This document shows, piece by piece, positions 57,481-64,000 of a DNA stretch of 64,000 nt. The stretch spans positions 903,632 through 967,631 of the forward strand of contig CACRXP010000037.1 of the NCBI GenBank assembly GCA_902702965.1, in the 5' to 3' direction. This stretch comes from Spirometra erinaceieuropaei. Its lineage: Eukaryota > Platyhelminthes > Cestoda > Diphyllobothriidea > Diphyllobothriidae. A model generated the notes under the pieces. That model worked only from the letters and a program-made list of their open reading frames with translations, did no database searches and was not told the DNA's origin. Each line of letters starts with the position of its first letter. Position 1 is the first letter of the stretch. The translations under genes and the position numbers were made by a program.

Positions 57481-58951
57481 ATTTAGAGTTATTGACGTAC
57501 GGGGAGTCAGCAAGAGAAGGCTGATTATGAGACCTAAAGTATGTGGGGATATAGTTTTCAAACATTGGAATGCTAGGGCAGTTAGAACATGGATAGACTT
57601 GTTGGTAGTTTAATAATGGAGGAAGGGGAGGAGGAGGGAGGCTAGAAGGAAAGTAGGGGCTAATGGGTGAGAGTAGGCCACTAAAAGAATGAAATGGTGG
57701 GAAACCAGGTCTAGATTGGAAGTCAAAGGAGATAGGTTGACGTACCTGAGAGCAATTGGCCTTAAGTGGTGGGAAGCCTGAACTAGGTTGGGGCATAAAT
57801 GATTTAGGGCAATTCATGTATGAATTATCTGCTGGATATATATTAGGGCTTTGATAAGTAACCGGTACGCAGGACGGAGAATTATTCGGGGATATAATTG
57901 GAGCTGCGGGGTTTGTAGACGTGCTGGGCTGAACAGACTTGGTAGATCTAAGATTCAATTTTCGAGTCTCACCGTTCTGACGCCAAGCCACGGGTGACTT
58001 AGCTGTAGACCTTACAGCACCCAGCACCTAGAAGTTATCGGTCTAGCTGATGTAGACGGATTTTCATGTGTCTCAGCGGGACTATCCGGAGGATACGAAA
58101 CGACAAATGGGGGCTGCTGCTGCTGCTGTTGCTGTAAGTTTATGGACAGGCAAATGCGTCAAGTGGTTCGAGTGAGATGGAGATGTAGGAGAAAGAGGAA
58201 GGAGGGAGTCAGATGTCGCAGGAGTAGGACAAGCTGAATCCTTACGGCCACTTGTATTATGACCGAGTTGGGGAGCATTAGACTGAGAAGCAGTGGGTTT
58301 ACGTGAGAATAGAGACCCCATTCTACGCTCCATAGGAGTAAGATCATGACAAAGGAAAAATTTTGCCTTCTCTAGGTACGCAGTGACACGCTCTCGATGG
58401 GCAAAGATTGTGTCAACTTCGATTGATGAAAACAATTTGACTAAGATGGGTGGATTTGTACTACGGGAGGACAAGCGTTTGGCATCGGCTATTTTATAGT
58501 TGAAACCACATGAATACAGGAAATTGGTCGCAGCATCAATTGGCCGAGCAGATCGAAGAACATTTTTTAGCAGGAAGTTGTAAGAACGCTTCTGTCTATC
58601 ACTAGATTCGCTGGCGATCAGGTGAACAAGTGTGTCGAGACACCTCCATTCTTCAGAGGGAATATCGGAGATGTTCCCGTCGAATAAATGTCCAAGAATT
58701 GTCAGCAAAGAGCCAAACTTTAGCATAAAGTCATTGCAGTGGTCAAGTGCAGACAGATTAAGCTGCCGACCAATTTCAACGGGTGACGACTGACTAGTAA
58801 TATCATCTGACTTAGATTTAGGTAAAGCTTCTGACTTACGTTTAGTTAGGCCATGTTTACTTACAAGAGCCGAGAGCTTACGTCGACCAGTGACTTTTGG
58901 TCTCATCTTGTCTCGAGGCAATTTCTGATTAAGAAAACTTCTGGCAGACAA
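57479..58951 (-). pseudogene. LINE B ORF1 protein, interrupted
   Basis: Two frames in sequence: 58951-58082 (289 codons) and 58027-57479 (182 codons), interrupted at about 58030-58080. The N-terminus is basic (MRPKVTGRRKLSALVSKHG). Residues about 150-220 (IADAKRLSSRSTNPPILVKL, then FFLCHDLTPMERRMG) match the RNA-binding core of LINE ORF1 proteins, where a predicted nucleic-acid-binding fold ends in a DLTPxER helix. The C-terminal part is Pro/Ser-rich and low-complexity. No zinc knuckle is visible. The last codons abut the TTTA tail of the inserted LINE C. Confidence 0.75.
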
Positions 58952-59080
58952 GTTGACTGAATTTCAGCTAGGGGCTAACGATGTAAAAATAAATTACAAC
59001 AGTTAGAGCGAAATCGGATGCACAAAATGAGAATTGCAGAGTGCGATTAGTGAACAACGGGCATAGACTAGCAGAACTCT
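58869..59080 (-). promoter_or_regulatory. LINE B 5' end / presumed internal promoter region
   Basis: This 5' terminal stretch precedes and overlaps the ORF1 start and is duplicated at 52883-53099 with the same outer edge. Non-LTR elements carry an internal promoter here; that function is inferred from family knowledge, not from a visible motif. Confidence 0.4.
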
Positions 59081-59136
59081 GAGAGAAGAGGCCTGTATTT
59101 AAGGAAATTCAACCAAAAAAACAGGTACTAAAATCG

Positions 59137-61270
59137 TTAGGTCTCACAGATAAACCACTTAAAATAATATCCTCCACTTATCTTCAAATTTAAAACCAGC
59201 GGCTTATTGCGGTGTCCGGATCGGTACTTTGTGCAACTGCCCAATGATAACGAGTGGGTTTGCTGATTGCAGCCGCCGTTATGTGTTCGTCCGTCACTTC
59301 TGTTCTGCTGTGCCGGCATCACTTTGGCGGAGAGAAAGGACGTCGGCGTTGTTGTGTTGGTGGCCTGGTGATATGGTCGATATTGACAAGTGAAATCGAA
59401 CTCCTGCAGTAATTCCTGCCATCTCGCAAGCTGGCCTTCGGCTTCTTTCATGTTTTGTAACCACTGTAAGGCCTTGTGGTCGGTGCGGACAATGAAATGC
59501 TTTCCCACTAAGAATGGCTTGAATAGTTTGGTAAATGTAATCAGCGCTAACAGTTCTCGTCGGTAGGTGCAGTAGTTTCGCTCGGGCTTCGATAGGGTTT
59601 TGCTCGCAAAGCAAATCGGTCGCTCGGCCCCTGTCTCGTCGGCTTGTGAGAGTACGCCCCCGATCGCGAACCCGCTGGCGTTGCTATCGAGTATGAAGGG
59701 GGGGCTCAGGACACGTGTCATGTAGCATTAATATGGGTGCCGAAGTGAGTTTTGCTTTTAACTCATCGAAGGCCTGTTGACAATCGTCGGACCATGTAAA
59801 TGAGCGACCCTTTTCGGTCAACCGATGTAGGGGGCGTGCGAGCTCCGAAAAGTGGAGGATGAAAAAGCGATAGTAGGAGGCCAGGCCGAGGAAGCCTCTG
59901 ACTTCTGTTGGAGTCTTCGGCGTAGGCCATGATCTGACTGCATCTCCTTTTTCCTACGACGCCTGTATGCCTTGCGGTCTGACTTTGTGACCAAGAAATG
60001 TGACTTTTCCACACAGAAACTTGCACTTTTGTGGATTTAAACGCAAGCCGGCGTCGCGGAGAGCAGAGAGCACTGCGGCGAGGTTAGCGTTATGTTGCCG
60101 GACCGTGCGTCCAAACACGATCACATCATCGAGGTATATCAAACAGCTGTGAGGGTATAAATGGGCCAGGACGGACTGCATCAGTCGTTGGAAGGTTGCG
60201 GCTGCGTTACAGAGCCCGAACGACACGGTTTCGAATTCGAACAGCACTTGTGGTAGTATAAACGCTGTTTTTGGGCGGTCTTTAGGTTCCACTTCAACTT
60301 GCCAATAACCGGACTTCGGGTCCAACGTGGAGAACCATTGGGCTCCGGCAAGCGCTTCGAGTGTGACATCAATTCTTGGAAATGGGAAAGAATCGCGGGT
60401 ATTGACCGCATTAAGTCGTCTATAGTCTATACAAAATCGGAGTTTGCCGTCTTTTTTGGGCACTAATGTGACTGACGATGCCCACGGAGACTTGGAGGGG
60501 CGGATTATCCCTGCGGTAAGCATCGTTTGAATTAGGTCGTTCACCTCCTTCTGAAAGTGTGGGGGAATGCGGCGTGGTGGTTGCCACAGAGGTTTCGACG
60601 TGCCTGTGTCAATGCTGTGACGAATGCCAGCGGTGGAACCTAAGGAGGTATCATCCCATGCGAAAATATCGCTAAACGCAGTCAGGAGTGACTTCAATTC
60701 TTCCTTCTCAGTAAGGGCGACCGTATCGTCTGGGAGTAAGACCGTGTCTACACTTGTGGGTGGTAAGGCTACCGACGCTGCGATGGCCGCGCCGGTGGCT
60801 TCTTCGTCAAACTCGGCGGCTGTTGGGTGATTAGGCAATGACTTATGCCCTAAGGATAGTATGTGATCTTTGACCATAATACCACAGTTATGTGCAGAAA
60901 GGAAATCTAGGCCGAGTATAATGTTCAGCGACATCTTGTTAGTGACGACAAAAGCTTGTTCCTTAACGATGGCTGTAAAGGAGATGGGCAGTCGAACCAT
61001 CCCTAACGTGGTCATGAGTGACCCGTCTGCGGTTTTGAGGTGTGGTGAACGACCGATTTGTCTGGCGAGGCTAAGCCACTTAGAGTCTAATACATCTGCC
61101 TGAACTATCGACGTGGTTGCACCTGTGTCGACTAGAGCCTTAATGTGTTCGTTGTCTAGGTAAATCGTCGTGTAAAACAGTGAACTATGTGATGTGTAAT
61201 CAAAGCAGACGGGAATGATGTGGTTACATTCCTTGGTAATCGTCGCCGCAGTACTGCCTCTATCTCCCCG
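59137..61270 (-). pseudogene. Gypsy pol: protease, reverse transcriptase, RNase H (broken)
   Basis: The aspartic protease has its catalytic ALVDTGATTSIV near 61125 and NIILGLDFL near 60915. RT: MLTAGIIRPSKSPWASSVTL, KLRFCIDYRRLN, FSTLDPKSGYWQV, FGLCNAAATFQRLM and the catalytic YLDDVIVFG, all in one frame to 59954. A frameshift near 59950 leads to the connection domain (PTEVRGFLGLASYYRFF, then FDELKAKLTSAPIL), and another near 59720 to RNase H. RNase H reads LDSNASGFAIGG, where the family has a catalytic TDAS, then TYRRELLALITF and RTDHKALQWLQN. The spacer after it (WAVAQSTDPDTAI) is present, but no integrase follows. Confidence 0.92.
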
Positions 61271-61330
61271 GAATTGTCTTGGCTCAGTGTTGAACGATGG
61301 GGGTCGATAGGACGTGCGGAACGTGGAGGG

Positions 61331-62105
61331 TCAGCTGCCGCTTTTGAATCGTTGTGAAGGCTGGTAGTACGGTCTGGTCCAGGTGTTGTTCTGTTGCCTG
61401 CGGTCTGGCGTTGATTTCCACGGTTCAGCCGGGGAGTGCTCATCGCCTGTTGGGGTGTCGGTTGTTAGCATGCTGGATGTCCGCTGGATGGCTTCGTTGA
61501 GGTCGCCCGGTGGCTGAATCCTCAGAGAATACGTCACCTCTTGGGACCCGAGGCCGCGTTTGAAGTGGTGAAGGACCACTTGGTCTCTATCGGCCGCTGA
61601 CAGTGAGGGGTAGGCGTCGCGTGCGAGGCGGAGTAAGGCGTCGACGAACTGCCGAGGGGTCTCATCGCTCCTTAAGGAACGTTTTAGTACCTGGTCAATG
61701 GCTTCCTCTATGGACCATGGGGGTTGGAATAGCCTCTGTAATTGGTCGCACGGCACCTGGAAAGGGCTATGGCGGATGAGGCCGGCATCGAGTGCCTTGT
61801 CCATCTGGTCGTCTGCTAGATGTTGAAGTACCGTACGGCTGCGTTCGTTTTGTGGAACATCGTCTAGGTGGAACTTAAGCGGCGAAGCCAGCACGAAAAA
61901 TCTTTACTCCCGTCGTAGGGTTTAAAATAAGACGGAATAGGGTTTCTTGTACTGTTTTTAGGCTGCGGGCTCGGGTCGTCCTCTGCCACCATTGTAGCGT
62001 CCGACCTCGAAAGGGATTCGGTGGCCGAGAGTTCACTCGCGTCCTTTTGGGTTGCCTGGGATGGAACGTCAGAAACTGGGGCACGCTGTCCGATTTGTGA
62101 ACCAT
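61331..62105 (-). pseudogene. Gypsy gag polyprotein (decayed)
   Basis: Two overlapping frames (62105-61875, 61894-61331). The second carries a capsid-like region: FHLDDVPQNERSRTVLQHL, RSDETPRQFVDALLRLARDA, then LHHFKRGLGSQEVTYSLRI, matching the major-homology-like helices of gypsy Gag. No CCHC zinc knuckle is visible before the protease. The frame change near 61885 suggests a further indel. Confidence 0.75.
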
Positions 62106-62134
62106 TAGGATCGTCTTTTCAAGTGTTCATTATC

Positions 62135-62516
62135 GAATAACAATCTTCAAGCACACGATAAGCCGCGTAGTACTCTAAGGTTTATTGAGGAAGGGAAAAA
62201 GGGGAACGTAGAACGAGGGCAAAACAAAGGGATATCTATTAGTCCAACAAAACGTTAGTTTCACAATTGTTAGGGGAGGTGGAGTTGGATGCTGCCACCG
62301 GTGAGGGGGAGTCTTCTTCTTCACGCACCTCGACTAAAAAAACAAGAGAAAGCAAACAGATAGAGTCCAGACACCAGGCACCCTTGCTCTCAAACTTAGC
62401 GCCCTTGTATATGTATATATTGAAGGGTGACAGGCAGAGCCCTTGATGACCCTATTTATGTACAGTGCTTTCGCAGATTTATACTCAAAAATAAAATAAA
62501 ATTGCCGGAATTTAAA
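62135..62516 (-). repeat. Putative 5' LTR of the gypsy element
   Basis: Non-coding block upstream of gag. On the minus strand it contains TATAAA-like (GAGTATAAATC), TATATATACATATAC and an AATAAACC poly-A-type signal near the gag side. Exact TG...CA ends and a primer-binding site could not be fixed, and no second LTR is present in the window to prove it. Confidence 0.4.
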
Positions 62517-62519
62517 AGG

Positions 62520-63221
62520 TGATTGGGTCACAGTTCAATCGTAATCATAAGGTAGTGCATAGGGTCAATGTTAATTTGTGCGGAAGATTGTATATGACAG
62601 ATTTTACAAAACTGGCTGTGCATAGTCATGCTGTTAAAGCCGACTTCTGTCGAAAACTAGACGCGCAAGTTTTCTTTTAAACACACAAACTGTGTCAGCC
62701 GTCACCATCTGGCTTGGAAGCGAGTTCCACGGTCTGACAACCCGCTGGCGAATGAAAATTTTTGACGGTCTATCCGCGTGCGCTTATTCCTGACTTTGTA
62801 GGCATGGCCGCGTAGTTGGCTTGTACGGGCGAACTCAAAGAAGTCCATCGCTCTTAATGAGCAACCCTGGCCGCGGACAATCCGGAACGTCCAAAGTAGA
62901 CTGCGGCTTATCTGTCTATAAGAAAGAGGGAATAGGCCAAGCAAATTCAGCCTCTCCTGATAAGACAAATGCTTTAAACCGTCGACCATCTTTGTCGCTC
63001 TGCATTGCACCTGGTCGACTAAGTCGACGTTTTTCCTCATCCATGGTGAAGCTGTTGGCATTCCATACTCCAGATGAGGTCTTACAAAGACACCAAAGGG
63101 TCTTTCGAAAAGTTCAAGAGGAAATATTTTAAATGCAGGTCTGCTCCAGTGTAGATTACTAGTTGCCTTCTGTACCATCTTTCTACAGTGTTCTGATGGT
63201 GATAGATTTTTGGTCGTCAAG
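62520..63221 (-). mobile_element. 3' end copy of LINE A, opposite orientation
   Basis: About 700 bp nearly identical to 52160-52865. The encoded C-terminal ORF2 segment (172 codons) differs at only two residues, and the 3' untranslated region ends at the same GATTGAACTGTGACC. It has the same terminal frameshift as LINE A. It directly abuts the LINE D 3' end on one side and the putative gypsy LTR on the other. Confidence 0.93.
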
Positions 63222-64000
63222 GGAGAGAAAGAGAGAGGAATGCTTTATTTTGAAAATAACTTTCAAAACTTTCAGAAAAACCGTTCTCCAATACACAGTG
63301 ATTACCATAGAGATTAACAGGTAGTGGACAGGTGGACATAATTTTATATGAAGAAAAAAGGACTTTAAGGTGCAAGCTCGAGTTTAATTTTTTTGTTCTT
63401 CAACATCTTTGCAGGTGAGATACCGGGCTAGAAATGGCAGTATGGAATTCTGATAAGCCGAAATGCGACAAGGGATGTGGCGGATGCATCGAGGCATGGG
63501 GCGTAAGGATTTCGCAGCCATTAACTCATTATGAAGGGGATGGACGGTGTCATTCAAAATTCGGTCAGCGAATTGCTCCACCGGGTTGAAGTGTTGCTGC
63601 ACGATGATATCAACTAAAATATGATAGGAAACACCAGCAGCAGAGGCGAGCATTTGAATGACACGTTTAAAAATTACTAGATCTTTTTTAAGTAAAGCTG
63701 GAAAAATAACTGGAATACAATAAAGAATGAGTGGAAGAATACAACCATCTATGAATCGCCAGATTAAGGACTGGGATGTGTGATATGTACGTAGACGATG
63801 AATGTAATAAACAAGTTTTTTGAATTTTCGTTAAAAGGGTTTCCATATGAAGAGAGAAAGAGAGATTTGAGAATAAAGTAATACCTAGGTACCGGAAAGA
63901 AGATACTTCATTGGGAAGAATATCCAAAGGTTCAGGAATGGGAGGGGGTTGCAATCGAAACACACGCTGTACTGTCAGTACACCCAGATCTTTGTGTCTT
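63222..64000 (-). mobile_element. 3' part of a fourth LINE (LINE D), continues past window
   Basis: Minus-strand RT C-terminus: SSFRYLGITLFSNLSFSLHM near 63880-63900. A frameshift near 63690 follows, then the frame 63653-63384 with HPLHNELMAAKSLRPMP and CRISAYQNSILPFLARYL, a typical LINE ORF2 end. The 3' untranslated region has an AATAAA-like signal (AAAATAAAGC) and ends in a CT-rich tail at about 63222. The catalytic RT core would lie right of 64000. Confidence 0.85.

Larger units (their letters stand above)
53830..59080 (-). mobile_element. Near-complete non-LTR retrotransposon (LINE B)
   Basis: Reads right to left: 5' end at about 59080, ORF1 (58951-57479), ORF2 with endonuclease and RT (56716-53840), and the 3' end near 53830. 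ORF1 and ORF2 are separated by a 740-bp plus-strand LINE insertion (56740-57480). Only single-base-type frameshifts and an endonuclease substitution spoil it, so it is much younger than LINE A. The boundary at 59080 is supported by the duplicate at 52883-53099. Confidence 0.88.
59130..62516 (-). mobile_element. Truncated Ty3/gypsy LTR retrotransposon
   Basis: Minus-strand order: putative LTR (about 62516-62135), gag (62105-61331), protease, RT and RNase H (61270-59137). The integrase and 3' LTR are missing; homology stops about 60 bp before the 5' end of LINE B. At least two frameshifts and an altered RNase H residue show it is dead. Confidence 0.88.

Overview
The window is eukaryotic nuclear DNA, most likely from a flatworm. 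A repeat-rich tapeworm of the diphyllobothriid type (Schistocephalus/Spirometra-like) is my best guess. The reasons are one gene cut by seven introns of only 32-40 bases, a second gene stretched over more than 36 kb by repeat-filled introns, and a load of non-LTR retrotransposons, a Ty3/gypsy element, tRNA-derived SINE-like repeats and foldback elements. The organism call is inference; the gene calls rest on protein motifs and splice-phase bookkeeping.

Layout. Positions 7-36230 (minus strand) hold most of a lipin (phosphatidate phosphatase) gene. The N-LIP domain is split over exons at 36051-36230 and 29453-29536. The catalytic C-LIP region lies in exons at 3425-3605, 2186-2334 (DIDGT active site) and 7-246. 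Exons 5293-5552 and probably 9546-9614 encode the serine-rich linker. The last exons lie beyond the left edge, and some middle exons (between 29.4 and 9.6 kb) were not found. The introns carry a ~720-bp dispersed repeat in several copies, degenerate TTAGGG-like arrays, a decayed LINE, SINEs and three inverted-repeat (foldback/MITE-like) elements.

Positions 36231-44141 look intergenic, with two tRNA-derived SINE copies and a diverged inverted repeat. Positions 44142-46541 (minus strand) hold a complete dolichol-phosphate mannosyltransferase gene (DPM1-like): nine exons, 237 codons, one long intron and seven tiny ones.

From about 48 kb to the right edge is a retrotransposon island. A decayed CR1-like LINE (LINE A, plus strand, 48.4-52.9 kb) is followed by a near-complete second LINE (LINE B, minus, 53.8-59.1 kb) into which the 3' end of a third LINE has been inserted. 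Next come a truncated Ty3/gypsy element without integrase (minus, 59.1-62.5 kb), a nearly identical 3' copy of LINE A in the opposite orientation (62.5-63.2 kb), and the 3' end of a fourth LINE running off the right edge. None of the elements looks intact.

Lipin makes diacylglycerol for phospholipid and triacylglycerol synthesis, and DPM1 makes dolichol-phosphate-mannose for N-glycans, GPI anchors and O-mannosylation. Both act at the ER membrane and lie on the same strand, but I see no reason to think they are co-regulated. I found no bacterial features, no CRISPR array and no convincing functional tRNA or rRNA gene.
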